This document shows positions 32,801-45,720 of a DNA stretch of 64,000 nucleotides, piece by piece. The notes beneath the pieces are model-generated. The model worked only from the letters and a program-made list of their open reading frames with translations. It searched no databases and was not told the DNA's origin. The DNA lies in assembly GCF_047948215.1 (NCBI RefSeq), contig NC_134455.1:149030575-149094574 (forward strand), in the 5' to 3' direction. Source of the DNA: Lycorma delicatula (taxonomy: Eukaryota > Arthropoda > Insecta > Hemiptera > Fulgoridae). Each line of letters begins with the position of its first letter. Position 1 is the first letter of the stretch. The translations under genes were made by a program, and so were the position numbers.

Positions 32801-35800
32801 TGATACAGCAAAATCATTTTAACTAGTCGTAATAGCGTATATGGAAATTATAGGTTTTTTTATTTAATTTTATACCTTTATAAAACCTTTGTTTAGTAAT
32901 TTCTAAAAAATTTAGGGAAATATCGGTTAACATTGTGTAAATAGTAAGGAAGTAAAATATTAAAATAAATAATTGTACGAAAATTAAGAATGAAAAAATG
33001 AGATGAATGAAATTTACATTTTTACGGGCCAGTAACATACGGTATTTAATCATCTTAAACTAAAGAGTAGGTATTCATTCAGATTTGTTTAACTGTATTA
33101 ATTTAATATATTTTTATAAATATTTGTCCAAACCTTAAAATTCAGTAAATAAACCGATTTTGAATGACTTTTTTGCTTTCTAAACGAAGTTTCACTTATG
33201 ATCCCAATATAAGTTTTCCCAAAAAACTTTTGGAACAACTTGTCAGCGGGAAAGTTTTAAAAAAAAAAATTACACTGAGTGTATAAATGATTTTAATATG
33301 TTTTTTAAATTTTTTGTCATCATTATCATCATCGCATTGAATTGATTGCTATAGCGTAATGACGCGTAGGTTGATTTCATTTCTTACACAAAATATTCAA
33401 AAATTCTTACAAGTATTTACATTAATACTTATTTTACTTACTTACACTTAAGATTTACACTTACTTTACGATGATCGTCGTAAAGAGTTAATCTGTGTAT
33501 CATAATTCTATAGAATATCAAAACTGTAATTAATGGTAAGTTGCTGAAATTATATAGATGAAAATAAGCCATATCTCTTATGGACAATGTTTTTTGTTGG
33601 TCTGTCCACATTATCAATAAAAATAAAAATAAAAAAATTAAACAACATAAACTTTTAAAAAGTAAAACCACCCTAAAAAGTAAAAAACAACTTTTCCAAT
33701 TCTTTAAATATCGAAATTTCAAAGAACTTGGTATTTTAAATTTCATAACGTAGTACCAAGTTATAGGTTAATAAATTGTTGGTATTTATTTTTAATTGGT
33801 GCCAACTTCTAAAAGTCGAAATTTAATGCATAATCTTTTTTTGAAACGCTCTAAAAATAAAAAGTAACATTTTAATATCAATATTAAAATTTTTCCTTTT
33901 TTTAAAGTCAGTTTCTTAATTTTTAAGAATTAAAGTCGGTTTTATATATTTCTTTGCTTATATGTTTGTTATCACATACACAGGTACGCTAAACAGGTTT
34001 TTTTTTTACAAAAAAATTTGAATTTTGGAAAAATAATCATGAGACAACGAATTTCAGCAAATTACCATTAATAGAATGCTATGTCGCTGCAACTTAAGAG
34101 TAAATCTAAGAAATTTTGTAATAATATTCAGATTATTATAAAATTTAGTTATTAATATTTAGAGATTTTAATAAGTCGTGTTACCACATTAATACGTTCT
34201 TCAATGGCAACTCATTTCATTTATTCTACTCAATTAATCAACGTGTCTGTAAAGAGTTTAATAGAGCCTGATTTGATTATGTCTTCTGAAGTGGAGATTG
34301 TAAATTAAGTGGCCGATCATAGAACTGCCTTCTTTAAAATTAAATACAAGAGAAAAATCGAGATAATAATAACCCGGTAATACAACACTAACAAAGGATC
34401 TAAATTCATTTGACTTTGACATCGTCAAATAACGCAATAGAAAGGCACACAAGAAGCACTTGAAAAGCAATTTAGTCGAGGGGACACTCACTCGACTCTC
34501 TTTTCGACATTGAAGAGCCCTTAAGGGACATAGAGCGCAACAGGTGTGACTGTATTTTTTCTTATTCATAAAAAAATCCTTCGTTTGTCAACACAAGTCT
34601 CATAGTGATCTGAAATTGTATAGCCGAGTGATCCTTGTAATTTAAAATAATAATAGCGACACAAGTAGTCTAGTTGGGACGGATAAGTGAGGTATTTCTT
34701 TACATTACCTTTCTTTCTCTTGTCACGTCATCTTCACGACACTTTTATTATATCATTAAACAGGATGACTGTCGTGACATTATTAGCATCATAAAAGGGT
34801 GCTATAGTCTAAACTCTGAAACCCAAATAATGAAAAAATAAATTAATTCTTTAATCTAAATGAGAAGAATTCTTTATACGTTTTGCGATGTACTCAAACG
34901 TATTAATGTGAATGTATAATACATATTATATGCTTAAAATATTATATGCTGAATAAAATAAAAGCCGTTTGATTTCAAGCCGAGTATGTATTCGCTAAAC
35001 GAATACATTATTTGATTTTGAACTGATTTTCTCATAATTTTATTTGTTGTGAAATTTTAGAAGATTTTATCAGATACTTTATTAGTTTTATATGTCACAT
35101 TAACACATATGATACTTTTTCTCTGGGTTAGATATTTTTGTTTTGCATGATAACTTGAGATGATAATATTTGTAGAATAACAAACCCGCTAAAAATCGAA
35201 TCTGCTACCAATTAAACGATAACCTTTAATATTGACAACAATATCTGTTGAATAAATATGTACAATATTAAAATAAATATAGAAGTTATGTTCCAGGTTG
35301 TAATAGATTATTTACTTTTATAGTTGATTCACCATCGGTTACCGGACTACTTGTTCAGATAAATGCGGAATTTAGTCTAAAATTTGCAGCGTATGAAAAA
35401 AGCCGAGTTTAAAATTTATTATGAATTTTTTTTAAATTTTGATTGTGATAATGAAAAATGTTTTCAGCGCGTTGATTTTAATTTACCTATTAATGATTTC
35501 AAGAACTTTAAAAAAAAGAAATTAGAAATAAATTACTACTTCAATATACATTTACAGATTATTTAAAAAGAAAAAAAAAAGAAAAATAATGCTCCCCTAT
35601 TTTTAAAAAGAAACAGTAATAACAATGAAAAAACCATGCGCAGTGATTTGAACATTTCGCGAACCCTTTTCCATGACTCTATAAATGAGTGAAAAATTGA
35701 TATAAAGACAATTCAAATGAATTCATTCTGTATTTTTAATCGGTACTCTTAAAAACAGTAAAAACTACCGGTATATCCTTCAAAGAAAGAAAAAATATAT

Positions 35801-35899
35801 ATACAGGTTATCCATAAATAATTATTAAATAAAAATTAGAAGGAAAGGTACAAACAAACTGAAAGCATACATTGTCAATGAAAACAATTGTTTTTTTTA
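29894..35899. other. Six kilobases of AT-rich non-coding DNA
   Basis: No gene, SINE or RA/RB copy is recognised. Minor GC-richer patches lie at about 32390-32560 and 34430-34560. The open frames at 32823, 33438 and 34258 are low-complexity or Lys/Ile/Phe-rich and show no family resemblance. Confidence 0.45.
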
Positions 35900-36308
35900 C
35901 CGACTTTTCCAAGAAAAGTATGGTGTTATTTTCGGTTGAGGGGTGAAATTGAATTTTCTTTCATTTTTGAGATATGAGGAATACGAAATACCGTTCATTT
36001 AAAATGCAATTTTTTATATATATGTCTACGTATAAATTCTGTGGCTCGAAGAACTCCAAAACTATGAGATAAAGTTCATTGAAAATTAGATACACTGTAG
36101 TAGTATAACTGAAATTGTGTATGTAAAAATTTGATGAAGGTTGGTTTAGCCGTCCTTCAGTTACGCTCAATTTAAAGTCGACACAACAGACAACATAATC
36201 TCGTGAGGTTATGTTGTGTGTACAGTTGTGTATTTTTTACATGCCCTTACGCAGTGAGTTACAGTGGTGTGGAATTGAACATTGATACTTTTGAGTAGGG
36301 TCTACTCG
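35900..36308 (+). repeat. Dispersed repeat family RB, copy 1
   Basis: It shares with 42309-42766, in order, CCGACTTT, TTTTGAGATAT, GTGGCTYGAA, CCAAAACTA, TGCAGTAGT/TGTAGTAGT, AATTTGATGAAG, TCAGTTACGCTCAATTTAA, GTCGACA, GCAGTGAGT and TAGGGT-TACTCG. An imperfect stem (ACAACATAAT / GTTATGTTGT) lies at about 36189-36215. Non-coding on both strands, with RA-like lack of a clear class. Confidence 0.8.
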
Positions 36309-37379
36309 GCATGCGTTGTACTCTTAAAATCAGTACGTTCTGACTGCGAAATAGCGAGGACGCCGGAAAAATTCGACGCAAGGAAAATTCGGTCTTCTCA
36401 GTTTTTATTTTTTTTTAGAGGAAGAAAATCGGAACTAGCAAACATTTTTAATCTATTATAATTGTGACAACAAGATGGTTTATAAAAATTTAAACTTCTT
36501 CTAGTTGGAAAACAGTGGCTGAAATACGGTGGATAAAATATTTTTATTTTTTATTAATCTATTTGAATTATTCCTTTAGATCGTTCATAAAACAGGTAGT
36601 TTTATTAATTAATATAAAAAAAAGATTGCCGCTAAGCTATACCATGTTATTTAGTATATTATTAAATTTAAGCGTTACTTAATTCATGTTGTAATAAGTT
36701 ATTAACGTGTCACGATATTAGTATAATAGGATGCAAATATTGTATAAAAAGTAAGTTTCAAACGATAACAAAAACTGGTCTTCAGAACAGTCCCATCTTA
36801 GACCACAGAAAAGTTAAAATTGAATTCACTGAACTACGTATTGCAACGACTATACATATTGCAACATATTATTAGTTATAATACGGTATAAATTTTAAAA
36901 TAGTTAGTTTGTGATAAAGGAAAAAATAACCGCTGGTTTTCGTTGTGTTCTTTTCTTTTTTTAATTTAGATAAAACAGTAACTCAAAACTTTAATATACA
37001 ACATGAATCAGACGTATTTCAAAACGAATATTAATTGTGAGATTATCTATGAATTATCATATAAACTTATTCTAAAATATTTAAATGTAAGTTTTCATAA
37101 GTTATAAAAAAATACCGTTTACCTTTTCAAAATCATTTAAATATTAAAAAACAATTTAACGGAAACGATGGTGATGAATTAGTGATCAATTGATGATTTA
37201 ATTAACAACTACCACAAAAAAAAATATTTTTAATGAAAAAATTTTTGTAAATATTTATTTTAAATTAATTTTTTTCGAAGTATTTTTCAATCATGTTAAG
37301 AGGAGATTAAAATAAAAAAAAAATTGTATATATTCATACCCGCCATCTTTATCAGTACAACCGTGATCGCTTCATAGTG
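36309..37379. other. AT-rich non-coding DNA
   Basis: The first about 90 bases (CGACGCAAGG) are GC-richer and may extend the RB repeat. Nothing else recognised. Confidence 0.4.
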
Positions 37380-37640
37380 AAGCGACTGAAGTGGCACTAA
37401 GGGTTCCTGTAAGGACGAAGTGCGGGGGTTTTATTATGAGAAGAGGGGAATGGAAATTGAAGAAGGGTTTCAGAGAACGAGTGACTCAGGGAGTCGAGTG
37501 ACGGGTGCTCTACTACGACTAGCTTTTGTTTTGTTTGTCGAACACTTCATCAGGGCCGCGCTCCGCTCAAATCGATTACAGACCCCCTCCATTCCCGATC
37601 GTGTACGTCTCACTCGATAACTTTCTCTCTCTCTCTCTCT
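37380..37640. promoter_or_regulatory. GC-elevated island ending in (CT)n; candidate regulatory element
   Basis: Non-repetitive sequence with raised GC and several CpGs (GGGCCGCGCTCCGCTC) is followed directly by a CT dinucleotide run at 37623-37640, as often seen at GAGA-type insect regulatory elements. The open frame 37420-37620 has no resemblance to known proteins. Confidence 0.3.
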
Positions 37641-40600
37641 TACTCATTTATTTTCTCACGCTAAGTTGTGTTTTTACATTTAACTTCTGAAATTAACCCG
37701 TTCAACTGTATCTTTTAACCGTTTTAAGAATTTTAATTTAATGACATTTTAAACTAATCATTACTTACGTAGTCTGCAATCTGTTCAACGAATTATATTT
37801 CGGACACAACGAATATATATTATTAGAATTATATTATAATTAAATGTTCGCTATTAGGCTACGTTATGTTTTTAAGTATACAAGTCTTTCCCGAAAAAAA
37901 ACTACGTTTAAACAATTTCTTTAAAAAAACTTTTATTCGTTATTTTATTATATTACATCAATTAAATACTGTGAGTTACGCTTAAAATGACTGCGTAATA
38001 TACAACTGCTTTCATCATATTCTACAAAATAATTTTATGACTAAGTTAAAAAATGACTAAACTTCTACAATTATGAAACATAGAATTCATCAATCGTGAA
38101 CTTTGAACTTTCATTCCAATTTTTCTCCAGTCTCTCAACCGATTATTTTGTTATAATCATTTACATTATCGTTATTAATTAATACGAATTAAATTTTTGT
38201 CGGAAGAAAAGAAAAGTAAAAATTCATTTAGAAAGGGTATAGCTCAGTTCCTAATAATAAGGTGGGATGATATCAGGTGGAAAACGTTATAGTGTCCATT
38301 ATCTTTTGTAAAATGATATTAGAGAAGTAAACGTCCAAAATAATCAACCCTTTACTTGTAATTAGTTGTATGTTATCATATTCCGCAGCTGTTAAACGTT
38401 AAATATTCCCACGTTTAAGGGTCGAAAGGGTTATCCTTTATAATGTTTAATTTCTTGCCGTGTTGTAATTTGTTTCACTGAAACTTCTCTATTATCAAAA
38501 ATCATGATCTCGTAATTAGTTTAATAACGAACTAACGACAAATGAGACACGAGCAAAGTACTTCCGACTTACTTCACGCAATGTTATAATCAAAATGTTA
38601 CTACTTATAAACAGAAAGACTATAAGGATTAGTTTTGTAGAATGTACTTAGTAATAACCGTTCGATTACAACTCGTTACTTCTAAAGAAACTGATTTTCA
38701 TTCGATAGAAAATAGATAAAATTATGAATCACTGATTCTAGTTTTTAAACACCACTAGTAAATAACGTACTTAAATTGTGTTAAATGATGTGCTTTGTAC
38801 AAAATTATTATTGGAAAATTAAGTAGATTCACTCCATTTGTTTTGTTTGCAATTTCTTTTTTTTTAGTAACAAAAACGTTTCTAACAGTAACAGTATTCA
38901 CTACACATTCACCCCTGTGGTGAAGAATAGTGTCACTTGTAGGGTTGAAAATCACCTGAATTTTGATGGAATTGCCACTCCGATAGGAATTGTATATTTG
39001 GTTGAGTTTAGAAGGCAACGGGAAACAACTTTGCTACTCGCATTCCCTACTAAACCTGGTATGCTATTCTTGTTATTGATGAGGATGGACATGTCAGGGA
39101 ATGACTTCCGACTTATGTCAGGTCTCCTAGAACCGTTACAGTTGTAGCGCTTAGCTTATATTTATATATAATTAATATACTACGAGTATTTTCTAAACAC
39201 TATCGAGTAGAGGTACTGTGTGTAATGCGTTATTTCCTGACCGGTGGAAATTGTGAATATCTATCCTGATCTTTGTTAAGAATAAGACGCTTGTAAACCG
39301 ACGAGGCAAAAGACACCGTCCACATTTTTTTCTCTAAGAGTAATGTTGTTCTACAGACGGTATTATGATGAACAGAGTAATGCGTCTCTTGCAAACTGAA
39401 GTAATCTGAATCTCGGTGAAATCAGCAAGGTGATATACAGAGTAGCTATACTCGTATTCAATTTGCTAGAAGAGGAAACAGGAAAATACGTCTTTCATCA
39501 TTTTCAAGAGTAATCCTGCTACGGGGTACTATTATTTTTGAGAATAGCTGTAACAATTTTGGAAATGATTTGTGCTTCATGTCACGCTCCTGTAACGTTA
39601 AGGTTATACTATCTAAAAGTCAGACGCCATATCGAAGGTACTTATATTCAAGTATATTACATTATAATGTATACAGGTATATTCTTTTTTAGGCAATCAG
39701 TAGCTAAATGTTATACAATGTATTATGTTTCCATAAAATATTTTAAATTTAAACCTAGTTTATACTAATTAGAATAAATTATTTTATCAGGATATAAATA
39801 AATAAAATATTTTATTAATCAGGATATCTTGCCTTGTAAGATATTTAGATAAGAGGAATTCATTAAAAATGTAAAATGATTGATTTTTATGTTAATTGGT
39901 AATATTTTTGAAATGATTTTAAAAATATAAACATTTGATATTATTTTTAATTTCTCAATTCATCATAATTTCAGTTTTTTTTATCAATTTTTCGTTCTTC
40001 GAAGTAATTTAACTATTTTTATCAATATTTTTTTTTTAACACTATATTCACGTTTATTAATAATAACTTAAATATATTTTATCATTTGCGCAAAAATTGA
40101 ATTTACGGTATTGTTTCAGAATGTTAAAAATATACGTACTTTCGAAATCTGCTTTCAGGGAAATTTCTTTTTTAAATAAACTTGATAATTTTGAAATAAT
40201 TTCGGTTAACCAGAAAATTTCGGTTATCAGCGTATAAAAAGAAAAAAATATTTTTACCGTTTGCAGTTTGCTACCTTTAATTTTTTACGCATTCATGGTC
40301 ACTTGGCGGAAATAAATCGTTGCAGGACTTATTTCATGGAAAAAATTGAAGACGTTTTGGAAATATTGAAACATATACTTAGAACCTAAAAGTAAGAATA
40401 ACAAGAAGTAAAAATATATTTTGTATGTTCTTAAGAATTCTTTTATAATCGAAGTAGTACCATATTTATTAATATTCTGGATTTCGTATAAATTCACGAT
40501 GATAATTTTTATTCATTCTTCCATTTCTTAATCTCTATTATACCATTCTTAGTAACTTTATTTGAATTTTGACTTTTATCCATTTAATAATTTCACTTTT

Positions 40601-40759
40601 ATGCAAGATACTTTTTTATCTTTTCTTTTCAAATATAATTTAATAATAATTTGTACGGCATAGTCTTTTGTCATTATAGCTAAATAAATTATGATTTTTA
40701 TTTTGCTTGTAACCTCTGTTTTAGGTAGATTTCATAAGAAAGTTATCTATTGTAAAGGT
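37641..40759. other. AT-rich non-coding DNA with one GC-richer patch
   Basis: At about 38890-39150 non-repetitive GC-richer sequence carries overlapping short frames on both strands (76 and 87 codons), neither recognisable. GAAGGCAACGGGAAACAACT at about 39010 resembles a phrase common in arthropod retroelements, so an old repeat is more likely than a gene. Confidence 0.35.
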
Positions 40760-41680
40760 TACCGTGATTCGACTTCCGGAAAACTTCTGCATATCTTCGC
40801 GTTTCACATCCACCAGACCCCAAAACCGTCAGATCAAAAGTTTATGTATATATATAATTTTTCAATTTCTTGTGGACACGATAACTGCCATAATTTTGTG
40901 CCAATCACTTTCAAATTGTTCCTTAAAAATATCTCCTCCCAAAATCTCGGTCGAGTTTGTTAACGCCCAAAATGGCACTATGGGGGTGGAAATGGGAAGA
41001 GTCTTTTTCGAAAAAACACAATATCGCTATAATTTTTTAATAAGTAAAATATTAAATTCGTTTAAAGTTCCTACTATTCTTTTGATAAGGGCCGAAAACT
41101 TATTTAAGTAAAGTTTTTTGATATCACCAACCATAGGCCAGGGGGTAGAAAAAATGGGGTTTTGAAGACGAAAAATATCATATATCCTTTAATAGGTAGA
41201 GTATCGAATCAGTTTAAAGTGATCGTTAGTCCTCTAAATATTATCTAAAACTTTTGTCTGAAACAATTTTTGGTAGTGACCAACCTTACGGCAAGGGATG
41301 AACAAAATGTTGATGGAATTGTAAGAAGATGGGGCTTGTATGTTAAACATGTGAAACTTTTTTTCACATGCAACCATTGTCGTATTGATTACATTTGAAG
41401 TTTTTCTTAACGTTAAGGTGGAAATCTTTTTTATCCCCTACTTAGCACCGGTCTACCTCCGCCTTCCGGCGTATCGAAAGGGATTTTTTAAATGTATATT
41501 TTAAATGATTGTCTTATGTTTTCTGTAATCATATTAGAAAAAAAATAATTTTCTCGTCCTAATTATTCTGGGTATCTTTTCAATCTATCTTCTACATAAA
41601 GGAAAATTTTTTCTTTCTGTGTGTGCCCTAATAAGTCAAAAACTACTGAACCGATTTCGTTGAAAATTTCACAATTTATT
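40760..41680. repeat. Degenerate dispersed-repeat-like block
   Basis: It contains phrases typical of old insect repeats: ACTTCCGGAAAACTTCTGC, TATGGGGGTGGAAATGGG, CTACCTCCGCCTTCCGGCG, and at about 41630 AAAACTACTGAACCGATTTC, a motif seen in many non-autonomous elements. Two related sub-blocks share 'GGTCG... ACCAA... GGCAGGG..' spacing at about 41130 and 41280. Overlapping frames at 40691 and 40764 are not gene-like. Confidence 0.4.
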
Positions 41681-42308
41681 ATTATTTGTTCCGGGAGTGT
41701 TTCATATTATTAGTTTCATATGTGAATAATGTTAATTTTACAACTTAAATTATTTAATATCATTAATGATACATTATACCGATAAATTTTTTACGGTTTA
41801 TGTATTAAAATTAATATTATTCTTACCACTTGACAGTTTTTATTCATAGTTCAATTCAGTTTTAATGTTATTTTGAAAAAGTTGCCACTGTAAGGCAAAT
41901 AACATTTAACCTTGAATAAAATTCACACGTGTGCTTATAGGCGTAAAAATATTTACAATGTATCTCATCTCATAACTTATAAGCACGGAAACAGTAAAGA
42001 AGAATTATGATATGCTACCACAACGTACATTTTTAATATTAATCATGTATAATTACAATTTTTAAACTCTAACACCAATGTTTAGAAATGAAAAGTTTGA
42101 ATATAAGTAAATTAAATTCAATGATGATAATTTTTTTTTTAAATTGCTGAAAAAAGTTCAGTAAAAATAATAAAGGTTTCTATGCCTTTCCATACACTAC
42201 TTGAGTTTGAACAATAAAACTTGAAGCTGAATACATTTTTTTACTGATCAGTATTCCACTTAAATGATTTTATTTACTACAACACAAACAAGACATTATA
42301 CATTTTAT

Positions 42309-42766
42309 GCCGACTTTACAAAGATAAAAGTACGATATTACTTTCGCTCGCATGGTAGGATTGGAAGGTGAAATCCAATTTTCTTTACGTTTTGAGATAT
42401 CAGGTGCACAAAAATACCTTTTACTTAAAATGTAATTTCCTTATATAAATAAATACATATATATATTACATATATGTATAAAATTAGTGGCTTGAAAATT
42501 TCCAAAACTACTCTATCAGTTTCACTGGAATTTGGATATGCTGCAGTAGTGTATCTGAAGTTGAGCAAGTGAAAATTTGATGAAGATTGGTTGAGAAGTT
42601 ATTCAGTTACGCTCAATTTAAGGTCGACAACAGATTTTAAATCACCAACATAACTTCAATTTGAGATTATGTGACTTCGTATTGGTGTATTTTTTATACG
42701 TGCTTATGCAGTGAGTCTCAGCGGTGAGTGATTTTAAACCCGATGCTTATGTGTAGGGTTTACTCG
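42309..42766 (+). repeat. Dispersed repeat family RB, copy 2
   Basis: Same orientation as copy 1 and about 6.4 kb away. The matching blocks are listed under copy 1. This copy has an extra (AT)n-rich expansion at about 42450-42480. No coding potential. Confidence 0.8.
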
Positions 42767-44387
42767 TTAATTTTAATTATTTCATAAAATTAGGGTAATG
42801 ATTATTTAATTTTCATATAAACAGAAAATATATTTTAATACCAAATTTTAAAAATTATATCTCTTTTAGTTTTTTTATTTAACTTATGTTTTTTATATCT
42901 CTTTTGCAAAAAATTATACGAAATAATTATTCAAAGTAAAATAACGAAAAGTCGATCTTCTTAGAGACAACTGTACAAGATTTTTTATTTATTTTCAATA
43001 TACATTAAATTCTGAAAAATAAGAAAAACATTTAAAAAATGGATTATTAGTATTATTATTATTATTTAAACTGGATGTGTCGAGATTTAAAAGTTCTAAT
43101 TTAATACACAAAAGGATCAGCTTTAAATATATATAAAACTAATAATATTAATTATTTTGTTTGAGCGAATCGCTTAAAATTCAAACTGATTGTGGTGGGT
43201 ATTTAACGAATAAAATTCTATTAATGGAATATTATACGGAAAAAGGAAAAATCTTTCGCTTTTGTATACGTTTTACAAATTTTTTCTGGCGGTCATGACC
43301 CTTCGATTTCCATGCTTACTATCTATTTAATGTTAGCAGATAAACTAATGCGACAGATATATTAATAGCTAGGTAAACTTTTAATGGGGAAAAAATGTAA
43401 ATTTAATAAGGTTGCGTTATAAGTATGAATAGGTTAGCATAGATTAACTATACTAAATTTGACTAAGATGATGGTTTAGAAAAAGAAGATGAAAGTGCGA
43501 ATCAAAATTTAAATTTAATAATGTTACCTGTAATAAATTGAGATACGCTACCTATAATATTAGGAAATTAATTTATTCTATAATCAAATCATATGAATAT
43601 AAAACATCATGATGCAACTCAAATAGCAGCTCGTAATAATATTTGATAAAAGTTAATGAAATTTTAATATCAATACAGTTCCCCATTTACAAAGTGACAA
43701 ATATTCAAACGCATTACATTTACTTTAACGTACAAAATTAAAACGTCATATTACTAAGGCGCTAAATTTACTCAATAAAGGATGTTGACGTCACCAATAC
43801 TACATTAAAATTCATGTAATATGTAATAAAATATATCGGAGTTGAGAGCTTCTGAAAAGATAAAGTAAAGTTGAACATATGGATAGACTATCCGTTGTAA
43901 TTTTGACAGCAAAGTATATTTATTTCACACCTAAAATGGGAACTTGTTATGTATCCTTTATAACTGAAGTTATTCAGTAATATTATTACAACACTGTAAA
44001 GACAAAATAGTGACCAAATTATTCTTAAGGTATATTCTAAAGGTATTAGTATTATTATTATATACAACTCAACAACCCATTATTTAAAATCAAATATATA
44101 TTTAAATATATAATACAGGCCTACCTACATTAACGTAAAGGTCACACTTATATACATTTGGGAATAATATAATTCATTCTTAGTCTAAAATTTACAGCAT
44201 AATATAATCTGTTAAATAAGATGTTTTATTTATAATTAATCTTTACAATTCAGTGTTAATGAAAATATTTGAATACAATAGAAAATTATTTTTCCTACGA
44301 AAAAGTAAACGTTACTATTAAATTGATGACCAAGATAATTACGAAACTGGTTATGAAAACTTATATATTACAATACAAATATACAAT

Positions 44388-44464
44388 ACGTATTTTGAAA
44401 AAAAAAGTTTTTTTTCAAATACGTAATTTAGGTGAAAAAAATTTTTTTTTTTTTTCAAAATACG
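44388..44464. repeat. Foldback block: three copies of CGTATTTTGAAAAAA in alternating orientation
   Basis: ACGTATTTTG followed by A9 (44388-44406) is answered by T8 plus CAAATACGT (44408-44424). It is answered again by T14 plus CAAAATACG (44442-44464). The first and second form a hairpin with one extra T; the first and third form an alternative, longer one. Confidence 0.75.
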
Positions 44465-45195
44465 CATCGTAAAAAATGAGTGGGAATTAATTTTTCCAAG
44501 ATTTTGATAAAACACATGAAACATCCAAAAATATTTTTCACCTAAAAAGGAATGGAGTCCTCGATCGAGGTTTCTACAAAAAACATAACCATCCAAAATA
44601 AAAGTGTTTGAAAAATAAGTGATTTTTTTAGTTCATGTGTAGTTTCTAATAGTGTATAAAATATTAAAGATTATAAAAAAAAGAAGATTTTTAAAAACCA
44701 CAAACAAGATATTAAAGGTAAGAAATTGAAGGCTTTTTTAAAACGTTTTGGTCAAAGCTAATTTCATTAGCTTTACAGTATTAACAATATAAATACTTAC
44801 AAAAAACAATATTGTGTGATGATAACTTAATTATACTATTTATAATGTAAAAATAATTGTCGATTGGTTAAAAAAAATATTTTTTCCGTGGATATCTTAC
44901 GTCTTTTATTGCAACACGTACACTCTTAATTATTACATAAAAAAATAATTACTGTACATACACAATTAACATCTGTTAATTTTATTGATTATTTTATTCC
45001 AACGTTTCAGATAGTAAACATTTACTACTGTAATTAAACCAAAGATTAATAGATTTAATAACATTTCGTTATATATCGATTAAACTAGCCACTTAATTAT
45101 TTACCTTAATTATTAGATTATATTAGATCACCTTAATTATTTATAATCGTTAACCGATACGATGAATGAATCACAATTTAATATTCTCGTATTTT

Positions 45196-45224
45196 ATGTG
45201 CGTATGATGAATGCATACGCACAT
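45196..45224. repeat. Inverted repeat, 11-bp perfect arms, 7-nt spacer
   Basis: ATGTGCGTATG (45196-45206) and CATACGCACAT (45214-45224) are exact reverse complements around ATGAATG. Confidence 0.9.
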
Positions 45225-45379
45225 TTATTTCTATTTCTTTAAGTATTCATATGTACGATTAGTCGATGTAATACACAAAATTTAATTTGGCCGTACTAAG
45301 AACACGCGAGTTTAATAGCGAGGAACAGAAATGTAAATGCGTATAGTGAAAAAAATGTATTATTTTAAGTCATACGTTG

Positions 45380-45720
45380 TTCGAAGTTAAAAATGAAAGA
45401 CGGGGTAAACGGTACAGGATTTATGGGTTCTCTTGACGTGGGATAGATACACGGACGTTCCGAGTTTAAAGCAACGGCCGCCAAAAAGGCTGAAAAGCCA
45501 GTTAAGCCGACCAAACCTTCGTAGCCTAACCAGCACTAACGCGGCGCCCGATGTGTAAACATATCCTATTAAAAGACGACTCACAAATGGCTTCTACGGT
45601 CATTAGTAAATGATTTATCGTCTCGCTATTTGCATGCGATGCCAGTCCCCCTTCCAATATATAGTGTATAGCTCGCTCGCTTACTCGATTGTTCTCTATC
45701 TCTTTTTGCTTCACTGTTTC
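45380..45720. promoter_or_regulatory. GC/CpG-elevated island; candidate promoter or enhancer
   Basis: Complex CpG-containing sequence (GGCGCCCGATG, GCAACGGCCGCC) has overlapping short frames on both strands (65, 62 and 66 codons), which is the signature of raised GC rather than of a gene. On the minus strand a TATATATTGGAAGGGGG run at about 45640-45660 could be a TATA element. Whether it is an upstream promoter of the basonuclin gene is not decidable here. Confidence 0.3.

Larger units (their letters stand above)
42767..45379. other. AT-rich non-coding DNA with hairpins
   Basis: No gene is supported. It contains the triple TTTTGAAAA-type hairpin block at 44388-44464 and the inverted repeat at 45196-45224. 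The frames at 44269 and 44351 are Lys/Phe-rich products of those A/T runs. Confidence 0.45.

Noticed and set aside
38755..39147. Host exon in the GC-richer patch with frames on both strands
   Set aside because: No splice-bounded conserved peptide, and the GGCAACGGGAAAC phrase suggests an old repeat.
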